A DNA stretch of 64,000 nt from Bacteroidota bacterium (GTDB lineage: Bacteria > Bacteroidota > Bacteroidia > Flavobacteriales_D > Crocinitomicaceae), in assembly GCA_016192075.1 (NCBI GenBank), contig JACPUU010000002.1, positions 62,001 to 126,000 on the forward strand. The letters run 5' to 3'. The notes under the pieces are model-generated. The model saw only the letters and a program-made list of their open reading frames with translations. It had not been told where the DNA came from and searched no databases. Each line of letters opens with the position of its first letter. The first letter of the stretch is position 1. Positions 39,564-47,886 of the stretch are shown here, in pieces. A program made the position numbers and the translations under genes.

Positions 39564-39595
39564 CAAATATAGTAAACTGTTTAGTTCTTGTTTAC
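39564..39595 (-). promoter_or_regulatory. Promoter and operator-like palindromes upstream of the MFS gene
   Basis: The minus strand has TATATTTG (complement of 39564-39571), a perfect -7 element 15 nt before the start codon. Just upstream is an 11-bp perfect palindrome TAAACTGTTTA (39573-39583), and GTAAAC at 39572 pairs with GTTTAC at 39590-39595 as a wider dyad. These overlap the spacer, where a repressor would act. Confidence 0.5.
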
Positions 39596-39635
39596 GCTCC
39601 CGGGATCTGCGTGCTGAGACAAAAGTACCTGACCG

Positions 39636-40784
39636 CTATTCAGCCTGCTTGTTCAGTTCAGCATTCAGGTAATAAGCTCCCTTGATAACAAATTGCCGGC
39701 CGGCATCTTCAGGGTTCAGAAAAATTATTTCAGCTTTATTTCCCTCCGATGCGCCCGGTTTCACTTCTATTTTTTCAAAGGTGTTTGCGACGCCTTCTTT
39801 TTGGCAGAATACATAATAAAGTCCTCCTTCTTCAATCAGTGATTCCCGCGGGAGAACGGTTGTCATGTTACTGTCCAGTTCAATGTGCCCGTTCACATAC
39901 ATGCCCGGTATCAGGTGATCTTTAGGTCCTGAAATATCAGCATACACTTTAATGGCTTTTTGATCTTTTTCAAAGGCTTTACCTACTGCAAACAATTGAC
40001 CGCTGAACATGTTTTCAGGATTTGATGAAGTGTAAAAATGAACGTTCTGACCTTCCCTGATTCTGGCAATGTCTTTTTCATACACCAAAAGTTCCAGGTG
40101 CAGGTGATCGTTGTCAACAATTTCAAAAAGTGATTGCGCCGGTTCAATGTATTGACCCAGGTTTAGCTCAATCAATCGTATATAACCATCAATGGGTGAC
40201 CGTACCGGAATTGCCGAAAGCAAATCACCCTGTTCCAGTTTTTTCAAATCAATACCAATCAGTTCAAGTTGTGTTTTTATACCCTTGAATTTAAACAGCG
40301 CATCGTTGTATTCATTCTCTGTTTTTGCAAATGATTTTTCTGAATTGATCTGCTGATCACGCAGCATTTTTGCCCGCTCGTATTCTTTCTCCAGGTAAAT
40401 TACCTGGTTTCTGGAGGTCAGATAATCCTGCTGCAGTGTAATAAATTCTGGATTTTCAAGGGTTGCCAGCAGCTGGCCTTTTTTCACTTTATCACCTTGT
40501 ATTACCTGTATGTTGCGTACCCGTCCACCAATAATGGCGCTCAGGCTTGCCTTATTTTGCGGTGGCAATTCCAGCGTACCATTTGTTTCAACGGTGTAGG
40601 CCATGTTCATTTTTTCAGCAGGTGCCACGGTTATTTCCATCATAGCTATTTGCTCATCACTCAATTCAACGGTGTTTTGAGGTACAGCAACCGTCTTATC
40701 AGTTGATGTCTGTAATACTGTTCCACCGCATGAAACCAGAAACAGCGTAGCTGCAAGGGTGGTTATTTTATTTTTTGTTTTCAT
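39636..40784 (-). CDS. RND efflux periplasmic adaptor (CusB/CzcB type)
   Basis: Length 382 aa. Signal peptide ends in a lipobox (TLFLVSCGG), so it is a lipid-anchored adaptor. It has the barrel-sandwich hybrid (IIGGRVRNIQVIQGDKVKKG), a helical hairpin (residues about 115-170) and a beta-barrel (QSLFEIVDNDHLHLELLVYE). It links the CusA-type pump upstream to the outer membrane. Start is 14 nt after the RND gene, so one operon. Confidence 0.9.
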   Translation of the reverse strand: MKTKNKITTLAATLFLVSCGGTVLQTSTDKTVAVPQNTVELSDEQIAMMEITVAPAEKMNMAYTVETNGTLELPPQNKASLSAIIGGRVRNIQVIQGDKVKKGQLLATLENPEFITLQQDYLTSRNQVIYLEKEYERAKMLRDQQINSEKSFAKTENEYNDALFKFKGIKTQLELIGIDLKKLEQGDLLSAIPVRSPIDGYIRLIELNLGQYIEPAQSLFEIVDNDHLHLELLVYEKDIARIREGQNVHFYTSSNPENMFSGQLFAVGKAFEKDQKAIKVYADISGPKDHLIPGMYVNGHIELDSNMTTVLPRESLIEEGGLYYVFCQKEGVANTFEKIEVKPGASEGNKAEIIFLNPEDAGRQFVIKGAYYLNAELNKQAE

Positions 40785-40797
40785 AAGTCGTGCGGAT

Positions 40798-43700
40798 TTA
40801 ATTTCCCATTAAATAATTAATTCGTAAAATGATCTGGTTGGCCGTGTTAAGCGTTAGCAGGTAATTCTGCCTGATCTGGTTAGAGCGCTCCAGCCCGTCA
40901 ATAAATTCAAAGTATTCGATTTCACCCCGGGCATAATTCTCCTGGGCGGTGTGGTTTAAAAGTTCAGCCAGTTTCAGTCCCTGATTCTCGTAATAGTCAA
41001 GTGATATTCTGGCATTTTTATACGATTCAAAGAGCTGATAAATTTCACGCTGAAGTTGTGTAAGAACTAATTCCTGTTCCTGCAGAATGATCTCATGGTT
41101 GAGGTTTGCAATTTGAACACCGGCACTTTTTTCGTGCACAAAAAGCGGAATACGAAGTCCTACGCTATAAGCGTTCAATCCTTTAACACCTTCAATTTGT
41201 TGATTGGTATATCCAATACTGATATCCGGCAAATAGCCTGAACGGGCCAGTTTGATTTCCTGCTTGGTCATTTCAGCCAACTGGGTGTAATAACTTAGCA
41301 TTGGATTGTTTTGCAGACTGCCGGTATCAGGCTGAATAAAATTGATTAACTGAAAACCGGTATCACTTAATTCAAACACATCTGATGTTCTCAACAGGGT
41401 TTGTAAACTGTTTTGGTAAATAGCCCGGTTGTTGATTTCAGTGCGTATCTGTAACGCAACTTCTTCTTTTTTAGCCTGTGCAAGACTCAGCTCCAGTAAG
41501 GTTCCGTCGCCTGCCTCCAATCTTATGCGTGCGGCATTTTCAAAATTAATGTACGCATTTTGAAGATTGGTGAGCACAGCAATTAACTGGTTCAGGTAGA
41601 TCAGTTGATGGCAGGTAGCTCTTACTTCAAGTTCCAGTTCTTTTTTAGAAAGATCAAGAGCCGCATCTGCAACATCTGTCCGTTCAGCATTCACTTTTTG
41701 CTGAGCTGCATATACAGTTGGAAAATAAAACTGCTGATTGAAGTTTAACTGGTAATCATTTACCGCCGCATTGATTTGACCATAGCCAAAAGTGACTGCC
41801 AGTTTATCTGATTCGTATGATTTCCGGTTGATGTAGTTCACCTGTTCAGCTTCCAGATTCCGGATGCGGACCGACGGATTGTTGGCAATGGCAATGGTAA
41901 CCGCATCATCAATGGATCCGCTGTTTTGCTGTGCTGAAAGGGTACCGGCAGTAATCAGCAGCGCCATTGTTCCGGCTACTTTAGCGGCTTTGATTTTTCT
42001 CTTTTTCTGCGGTTTGCTCATCACTAAATGATAGAGTACCGGCAGCACAATTAAGGTTAAGAGTGTTGCGGTAATCAACCCGCCAATGACAACAGTTGCA
42101 AGGGGTTGTTGCACTTCAGCCCCGGGTGCAGTTGAAACGGCCATTGGTATAAACCCTAAAGCCGGTGCAAGCGAAGTAAGCAATACCGGCCGGATACGTT
42201 GTTTGGTTCCCAGTATGATGATATCTTTCAGTGATTCATTGCGATGTTGTTTCATCTCTTTGAAATGCTCAATCAAAACAATGCCGTTCAAAACAGCTAC
42301 GCCAAAAAGCGCAATGAATCCAACACCGGCAGAGATACTGAAAGGCAGATCCCTGAGCCAGAGTGAAAGAATGCCTCCGGTGGCGGCCAGCGGAATGGCG
42401 GCATAAACCAGCAGTGCTTCTTTGACTGAGGTAAAGGTGAAATAGAGCAGAATAAAAATGAGCAAAAGTGCAACCGGTACAGCGGTGGCAAGCCTTTCTT
42501 TGGCGTGATTCATGTTTTCAAATTGGCCGCCATACGTCAGGGTATAACCATCCGGTAAATCCAGTTTTTCATTTAAAATTCCCTGAATTTCTTCTACTAC
42601 AGACTGAAGGTCGCGGTTGCGTACATTCACCCCAATTACAATCCGCCGTTTGGTATTTTCGCGTGAAATTTTTGCCGGACCTTTTGTGTAGGTAATTTCG
42701 GCTACTTCACGCAAAGGTATTTTGTTTCCGTCGGGCAAATCAATAAACAGGTTTGATAAATCCTGCAGGTCTTTTCGTTCATCTTCACGCAGGCGGACAA
42801 CCAGGTCAAACTTTTTTTCTCCTTCAAAAACATCGCCGGTCTTTTTTCCGCCAAAGGCAATTTCAATCAGGTCATTTAATTCCTGAATTTTCAACCCGTG
42901 CTGCGCAATTTTTTTCCGGTCATAACGCACCAGCATCTGCGGCAATCCTTCTGTTTTTTCAACACTGATATCTTCAGCCCCTTCAACGTCTGAAATCAAG
43001 GCTTTAATTTCATTGGCTTTCCGGGCTAATATCTCAAGGTCGTGCCCGTAAATTTTAATGGCCAGGTCAGCGCGCACACCGGTTATCAGTTCGTTGAAAC
43101 GCATTTCAATGGGTTGTGTAAATTCATAATCAATACCAGTCATTACACTTAGTTTTTCACGCATCCGGCCAATCAGTTCTTCTTTGGTGCCTCCGTTTTC
43201 CCATTCTGATTTGGGGCGCAGTTTAATGATCACATCCGCCTCTTCCATACTCATCGGGTCAGTAGGAATTTCAGCCGCTCCGATCCTGGAAACTACCTGC
43301 TCAATTTCGGGAAAATTGGTTACCAGAATCTTTTCAATTTTGGTAGTTAATTCAATTGTTTCAGTGAGCGATGTACCGGTAGGTATAATGGGTTGAATAA
43401 CCATGTCTCCCTCATCCAGGGTGGGAACAAACTCACCACCCATGGTAGTGAACAGGTAAAATGAACCACCCAGCCAGAAAACAGAAAGTGCAACCACACC
43501 CATTCTGAACCGGAGTGCCAGTTTAATAACAGGGTCGTATAACCGCGCCAAAAAATTCATGAAACGGTCTGACGCAGATTCTTCTTTTTTAGGTGGTTTG
43601 ATAAATAAAGCCGCCATAACCGGTATATAGGTTAAGGAAAGAATCAGTGCGCCAATCAATGCAAAACAAAAGGTAAGCGCCATGGGTCTGAACATTTTGC

Positions 43701-45126
43701 CCTCAATACCACTAAGTGCCAGAATAGGAATAAATACAATCAGAATGATTAACTGGCCAAACATGGCTGAACGCATCATTTTGGCTGAACTTTTAACGGT
43801 TATTTCGTCTTTTTTTGAAGCAAGTGCACCGCTGTCTGAAAGATTATCCAGCAATTTTCTGTTTGAGTTCATGGAGAAAAAAACAAACTCTACAATGATA
43901 ATGGCGCCGTCAATAATAATTCCAAAATCAATGGCTCCCAGTGACATCAGGTTGGCTGAGATTCCAAAAAGCTGCATGAGTGCAATGGCGAATAAAAGAC
44001 ACAATGGAATGAGTGATGAAATAATGATACCGGCGCGGAAATTGCCCAACAGCAAAATAACAATGACAATGGTGATCAGTGCACCAAGTATCAGGTTTTC
44101 TGCAACCGTGAAGGTTGTTTTTCCAATCAGTTCACTGCGCTCCAGAAAAGGGTTAATGTAAACCCCTTCAGGCAATGTTTTTTGAATTTCTTTAACCCGT
44201 TCTTTAACAAGTTCCAGCACATTGCTTGAGCTGGCGTCTTTGAGCAGCATAATCTGGCCCATTACTTTTTCACCTGTACCATTTCCTGTAATAGCTCCAA
44301 AACGCGGCGCTGTTCCAAAGCGCACTTCAGCTATATCTTTTACCAGAACCGGGAGACCGTTTTGGGTTTTGACAACGATGTTTTCAATGTCTTCAAGAGA
44401 TGTAATTAAACCTTCACCCCGAATGAAATAAGCCTGGTTACTTTTTTCAATATAACCGCCGCCGCCAATGCTGTTATTGTATTCAATGGCATCAAATACT
44501 TCGGTGGCAGAAATGTTCAGCGCTTTAAGTTTGTTTGGATCAAGTGCGGCCTCATACTGCTTGAGATGCCCGCCCCATGTATTGATTTCCACCACACCCG
44601 GAATTCCGGAAAGCTGGCGTTTAACCTGCCAGTCCTGAATGGTTCGTAGATCGGTAGAAGAATAGGTATCTTCATAACCGGGTTTTACATCCAGCGTATA
44701 TTGATAGATTTCACCTAGCCCGGTGGTGATGGGGCCCATAAATGGTGTACCAAATCCCTGCGGAATATTTGCCTCAGCTGTTTTGAGTTTTTCAGTGATC
44801 AGCTGCCGGGGCAAAAATGTTCCAATCTCGTCTTCAAAAACAACGGTTACTACGGAGAGTCCGAATTTTGAAACAGAGCGTATTTCTTTTACGCCGGGTA
44901 TATTGGCCATTTCCAGTTCAACCGGATAGGTCAGAAACTGTTCTACATCTTGCGTAGACAGGTTTTTACTGGTGGTAATAATTTGTACCTGATTGTTTGT
45001 GATGTCTGGTACCGCATCAATGGGTATGTTCCGCAGGGCATAAACGCCCCAGAAAATCATACCGGAAATTCCTAAGAGTACGAAAAACTTATTGTTTACC
45101 GAAAACTCAATGATTTTTTTGATCAT
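40798..45126 (-). CDS. Heavy-metal RND pump fused to TolC-like outer-membrane factor (CusA-CusC)
   Basis: Length 1,442 aa. Residues 1 to about 1045 are a CusA/CzcA-type pump with 12 transmembrane helices; the charged TM4 motif is visible in SLGAIDFGIIIDGAIIIVEF. About residue 1055 a second membrane segment or signal-like stretch (KVAGTMALLITAGTLSAQ) begins, followed by a TolC/OEP domain to the end, with two repeats of long helices. The fusion puts inner-membrane pump and outer-membrane duct on one chain. Substrate is probably Cu, Co, Zn or Cd. Confidence 0.93.
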   Translation of the reverse strand: MIKKIIEFSVNNKFFVLLGISGMIFWGVYALRNIPIDAVPDITNNQVQIITTSKNLSTQDVEQFLTYPVELEMANIPGVKEIRSVSKFGLSVVTVVFEDEIGTFLPRQLITEKLKTAEANIPQGFGTPFMGPITTGLGEIYQYTLDVKPGYEDTYSSTDLRTIQDWQVKRQLSGIPGVVEINTWGGHLKQYEAALDPNKLKALNISATEVFDAIEYNNSIGGGGYIEKSNQAYFIRGEGLITSLEDIENIVVKTQNGLPVLVKDIAEVRFGTAPRFGAITGNGTGEKVMGQIMLLKDASSSNVLELVKERVKEIQKTLPEGVYINPFLERSELIGKTTFTVAENLILGALITIVIVILLLGNFRAGIIISSLIPLCLLFAIALMQLFGISANLMSLGAIDFGIIIDGAIIIVEFVFFSMNSNRKLLDNLSDSGALASKKDEITVKSSAKMMRSAMFGQLIILIVFIPILALSGIEGKMFRPMALTFCFALIGALILSLTYIPVMAALFIKPPKKEESASDRFMNFLARLYDPVIKLALRFRMGVVALSVFWLGGSFYLFTTMGGEFVPTLDEGDMVIQPIIPTGTSLTETIELTTKIEKILVTNFPEIEQVVSRIGAAEIPTDPMSMEEADVIIKLRPKSEWENGGTKEELIGRMREKLSVMTGIDYEFTQPIEMRFNELITGVRADLAIKIYGHDLEILARKANEIKALISDVEGAEDISVEKTEGLPQMLVRYDRKKIAQHGLKIQELNDLIEIAFGGKKTGDVFEGEKKFDLVVRLREDERKDLQDLSNLFIDLPDGNKIPLREVAEITYTKGPAKISRENTKRRIVIGVNVRNRDLQSVVEEIQGILNEKLDLPDGYTLTYGGQFENMNHAKERLATAVPVALLLIFILLYFTFTSVKEALLVYAAIPLAATGGILSLWLRDLPFSISAGVGFIALFGVAVLNGIVLIEHFKEMKQHRNESLKDIIILGTKQRIRPVLLTSLAPALGFIPMAVSTAPGAEVQQPLATVVIGGLITATLLTLIVLPVLYHLVMSKPQKKRKIKAAKVAGTMALLITAGTLSAQQNSGSIDDAVTIAIANNPSVRIRNLEAEQVNYINRKSYESDKLAVTFGYGQINAAVNDYQLNFNQQFYFPTVYAAQQKVNAERTDVADAALDLSKKELELEVRATCHQLIYLNQLIAVLTNLQNAYINFENAARIRLEAGDGTLLELSLAQAKKEEVALQIRTEINNRAIYQNSLQTLLRTSDVFELSDTGFQLINFIQPDTGSLQNNPMLSYYTQLAEMTKQEIKLARSGYLPDISIGYTNQQIEGVKGLNAYSVGLRIPLFVHEKSAGVQIANLNHEIILQEQELVLTQLQREIYQLFESYKNARISLDYYENQGLKLAELLNHTAQENYARGEIEYFEFIDGLERSNQIRQNYLLTLNTANQIILRINYLMGN

Positions 45127-45205
45127 TGCAAATGAATTTGAATTGAAAAAAAGGGTATTAACACCCTGAAAGGGTGCATTTATTCAGCCGGATGCTGAGC
45201 GGGAA

Positions 45206-45577
45206 TTAAGCGATTGGCGGACCTCTGTGTGAGAATCCATTCACGTTCAGTGATTTGAACGCAGTGTTGGGGGCAAAATACACCCTTTGGGGCTGCTGAA
45301 AATCAGCGGTACGAATTCCAAAAAGGGCAACGGAAATAACAGCAATGAGTTGCTGCTGACCAGGTTCAGGAGTTGCTACTTCAGCCGGAAAATGTTCCAG
45401 TTGTCCATCTGCCTGTGACAGGTGAAATCCCAGTGCAATATGGCCTAGAATAGATTCAGGGCTATGGCCGGAACCAATCGTATCACCCTCACTGAAATGG
45501 TGTTCATGCGGAACGAGCACGTGCAACACTAAAATGAGTGTTGCGAGCGCAAAGGTTATGTTCCGGATAAATTTCAC
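45206..45577 (-). CDS. Small His-rich membrane/periplasmic protein near metal efflux genes
   Basis: The frame is open to 45625, but TATCTTTG on the minus strand (complement of 45582-45589), a perfect -7 match, lies inside that extension. I therefore use GTG 45577 (VKFIRNITFALATLILVLHV), 123 aa. The N-terminal helix is followed by PHEHHFSEGD with potential metal-binding His. It lies 80 nt before the CusA-CusC gene on the same strand and probably belongs to the same operon as a metal-binding helper. Function inferred from context only. Confidence 0.65.
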   Translation of the reverse strand: MKFIRNITFALATLILVLHVLVPHEHHFSEGDTIGSGHSPESILGHIALGFHLSQADGQLEHFPAEVATPEPGQQQLIAVISVALFGIRTADFQQPQRVYFAPNTAFKSLNVNGFSHRGPPIA

Positions 45578-45581
45578 AGGA

Positions 45582-45589
45582 CAAAGATA
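45582..45589 (-). promoter_or_regulatory. Promoter -7 element of the metal efflux operon
   Basis: TATCTTTG on the minus strand matches TAnnTTTG. No convincing -33 is seen. Its position just upstream of GTG 45577 implies a very short or absent leader. Confidence 0.45.
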
Positions 45590-45675
45590 TAAGAATGAAA
45601 CCAAAAAGCCTGTGACAAATGTCATAGAGCGCGTTAAATAACTTTAAAACAGGGCAGAATAATTTTTTGACAATA

Positions 45676-45707
45676 TTTGGTCAGGCAAGAAACAAGCGCT
45701 ATATTTG
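45676..45707 (+). promoter_or_regulatory. Promoter of the initiator tRNA gene
   Basis: TTTG at 45676-45679, a 20-nt spacer and TATATTTG at 45700-45707 form a full-consensus Bacteroidota promoter, 37 nt before the tRNA. Confidence 0.8.
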
Positions 45708-45744
45708 TACCCGCAAACGAAGCAAACAAGTAAAGAAGATATAT

Positions 45745-45816
45745 TGCGGGGTGGAGCAGTGGTAGCTCGTCGGGCTCATAACCCGAAGGCCGTCGGTTCG
45801 AGTCCGGCCCCCGCTA
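45745..45816 (+). tRNA. tRNA-fMet (CAT), initiator
   Basis: A complete cloverleaf fits: acceptor TGCGGGG/CCCCGCT, D stem GAGC/GCTC, anticodon stem TCGGG/CCCGA with loop CTCATAA (anticodon CAT at 45777-45779), T stem GTCGG/CCGGC with TTCGAGT loop. Three consecutive G-C pairs in the anticodon stem, the 1-72 mismatch and the A11-U24 pair are initiator hallmarks. The 3' end is A then CTA, so CCA is not encoded exactly. Confidence 0.95.
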
Positions 45817-45871
45817 CTAATACAAAAAGAGAGTTAAATCCTCTCGCCGCAAGGCACTTAGAATTGTTTAC

Positions 45872-45907
45872 AAAAAAAGGGCTCCCGTAAAATGGAGCCC
45901 TTTTTTT
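45872..45907. terminator. Bidirectional terminator between tRNA and integrase
   Basis: AAAAAAAGGGCTCC, eight-base loop, GGAGCCCTTTTTTT: a strong symmetric hairpin with A and T tracts on both sides. It would stop the tRNA transcript and insulate the tRNA from element transcripts coming the other way. Confidence 0.88.
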
Positions 45908-45912
45908 GGTCA

Positions 45913-45938
45913 GGTGTTTCAAAGTGGTGTTTCAAAGT
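45913..45938. repeat. Adjacent 13-bp direct repeats next to the integrase
   Basis: GGTGTTTCAAAGT occurs twice with no gap (45913-45925, 45926-45938), between the terminator and the integrase stop. This is where integrase arm sites or the end of attL would be expected; the role is inferred. Confidence 0.6.
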
Positions 45939-45953
45939 ATCAACTTTTCGTTG

Positions 45954-47267
45954 TCATTTGAAGACAGAAAAGCTGGTTACCGCCTGAACAAGTTGCTGCT
46001 GGTTTAAGTAGTGATTTTTAATTACTTCAATGCCTGAGTGATTACTAATGATCTTAGCGTTTTCTCCGAAATTTTCAACCAGGGCAGTGATATACGTTTT
46101 ACGTAAGCTTTTAAGTGAAATTTCCTTGTCAATTCCGGTATGCGCCCAGAACTGGGAAAACGACTTTGTCACAAGTTGAATGAGCGTATTTCTATTAGCA
46201 GGATCTTCGGCTCCAATAAGATAGCGATCAGTTTTTCTATGTGTTTTATAGTCTAACCGATCTAATACCTTCATAAGATCGCCTGTAATAGGAACAATTT
46301 TTGTTTGTCCTCCCTCCTTATCTTCAGAGCCTTGCGCTCTGTTGACTTTGTAATTTTGCTGCTTGATTAGCACGGGTAGCTGATTGTCGCCTTCAATAAT
46401 ATCCGAAAAACGCAATGTCATAAACTCTTCACGTCTAAAACCGGTATTGAGTGCAATTATTAGGGCATCTTTTGTCCATTCTCGATAATAATTTCTTTGG
46501 TCTCCATTTGCAAAGGTTTTAACTCCGTTTTCCGGGCAAATTACATCATAGAGTTTTTGTACATCATCCTTTGTTGCTGTAACCACTTTCGTTGTTACCC
46601 TCTTTTTCGTCACATCAGAGAAGGCATTTTTCATCTCATATCCTTTTTCGCTGATCAACCAATCAACAAACTGACCAAGGCTACTCATGAATTTGTTGTA
46701 TGTCTTGTTTTGGTATTTTAAGTCTTCAATAAGGTACTTATGAAGCATTCCGACAACCACATCATTCAATTGGTCAATTCTGAAAATCGTGTGATCGAGG
46801 TCATTTGCTTTTAAACATAGGCAGACATATTTAAAGTACCTGATAAAGTCGCCGATGTGTTTTTTGGATCGCACCTTAACTTTATGTTCTGGTACTCCAA
46901 CATTATTGAGAAAGTCAATATAATGTGCCATACATTCGATTAGCAGGTGTGCTTCCATTTCAGGTTGCGGTAAATGTTTAGTAGTTTGTTGGTAACCGTT
47001 TGCCTTCATTTCTTCGTCAAATTCGAGTTTCATCCGAATCGCTTCTGTTATATCTCTGGTGTTGAAAAATCGCGTTTTTCTTTTTGCTCCACCTGTGCCC
47101 GGAACCGCAATAAATGCACGGAATCCGTGTTGGTTTGTGTTTTCACACGAACTTAGTCTTTTTCCTGTGTCACCGCATTTGCCTTTCTCGATGACACGAT
47201 CACATTTCTTACAAAAGACAAACAGCCCTTTCACTTTGTCTTTTTTTGCAACTATTATTGGTTCCAT
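45954..47267 (-). CDS. Tyrosine recombinase/integrase with N-terminal zinc finger
   Basis: Length 437 aa. The N-terminus has CKKCDRVIEKGKCGDTGKRL followed by another Cys, a zinc-finger-like cluster. The catalytic domain has Arg in NTGFRREEFMTLRFSDI (about 272), a Lys-rich beta region, SLKSLRKTYIT in place of the usual HxxR box (His not present), NHSGIEVIKNHYLN with His and the nucleophile Tyr near 418. It should integrate the element next to the tRNA gene. It is convergent to the tRNA with a terminator between. Confidence 0.9.
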   Translation of the reverse strand: MEPIIVAKKDKVKGLFVFCKKCDRVIEKGKCGDTGKRLSSCENTNQHGFRAFIAVPGTGGAKRKTRFFNTRDITEAIRMKLEFDEEMKANGYQQTTKHLPQPEMEAHLLIECMAHYIDFLNNVGVPEHKVKVRSKKHIGDFIRYFKYVCLCLKANDLDHTIFRIDQLNDVVVGMLHKYLIEDLKYQNKTYNKFMSSLGQFVDWLISEKGYEMKNAFSDVTKKRVTTKVVTATKDDVQKLYDVICPENGVKTFANGDQRNYYREWTKDALIIALNTGFRREEFMTLRFSDIIEGDNQLPVLIKQQNYKVNRAQGSEDKEGGQTKIVPITGDLMKVLDRLDYKTHRKTDRYLIGAEDPANRNTLIQLVTKSFSQFWAHTGIDKEISLKSLRKTYITALVENFGENAKIISNHSGIEVIKNHYLNQQQLVQAVTSFSVFK

Positions 47268-47270
47268 AGT

Positions 47271-47765
47271 TTAGAGTTTTTTTAGGGTTGACAAAAACGA
47301 TTTTCCGGTTTCACTTTTTGGCGTATAAATTTTGGATGTCAAAGTTTTTTCGGAAGCTTCAGCAGTCGTGAGTTTTGGTTTAACAGTAGCGATGCTTTTT
47401 AAGTGTTCCATTAAAGGCTTATGAAAGGAGGCGAGGAACTCAAGTTTGCTAACCAGATGTCGCTTGCCTTGCTCAAGAATAAAGACACCATGTTTTTTAC
47501 ACCATTGCGCGACTGATCTCAGGTCTTTGTAGTTGAGCGATTTTTTGACTTCTTCTATATCCAGGTACTTCTCGTTTACCGTTTCAGTCTTTTTAATATA
47601 GCTTTCCAATAATAATATTCCAAATTGTTCCATAAATTCTATTATTTTGTTATTTTTATTTGATTTGAAATTACAACAATCAAATATAATGCCAAAATCC
47701 TCATTTTCAATAACTTGCCTAACAAATTTTTTGATAAATGCCGTATTTACTTCTCTGCCACTCAT
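47271..47765 (-). CDS. Excisionase-like small DNA-binding protein (possible)
   Basis: Length 164 aa, ends 3 nt before the integrase start. Its middle (YLDIEEVKKSLNYKDLRSVA, then QWCKKHGVFILEQGKRHLV) looks like a winged helix of the excisionase/MerR type. The C-terminus is Thr/Lys-rich. Position beside an integrase supports a role in directional recombination; no closer family was recognised. Confidence 0.55.
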   Translation of the reverse strand: MSGREVNTAFIKKFVRQVIENEDFGIIFDCCNFKSNKNNKIIEFMEQFGILLLESYIKKTETVNEKYLDIEEVKKSLNYKDLRSVAQWCKKHGVFILEQGKRHLVSKLEFLASFHKPLMEHLKSIATVKPKLTTAEASEKTLTSKIYTPKSETGKSFLSTLKKL

Positions 47766-47886
47766 AATACCCTGCTATTAAAACCCAGCTTTGCCATTAA
47801 TTCCGCGTGTTCCCCACCGTTAAAGCCCCCTCCGCTTAAAACGAGTGCATATTTTTTCTCTCTCTTCATATCTCTCTTTTTTAAAA
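47766..47886. other. Gap in the element, nothing recognised
   Basis: 121 nt between the RecA-fold ATPase and the excisionase-like gene. No terminator or clear promoter; the longest frames overlap the neighbouring genes. Confidence 0.4.

Noticed and set aside
45705-45890. Open frame running through the tRNA gene
   Set aside because: It is explained by the tRNA-fMet cloverleaf and has no coding character.
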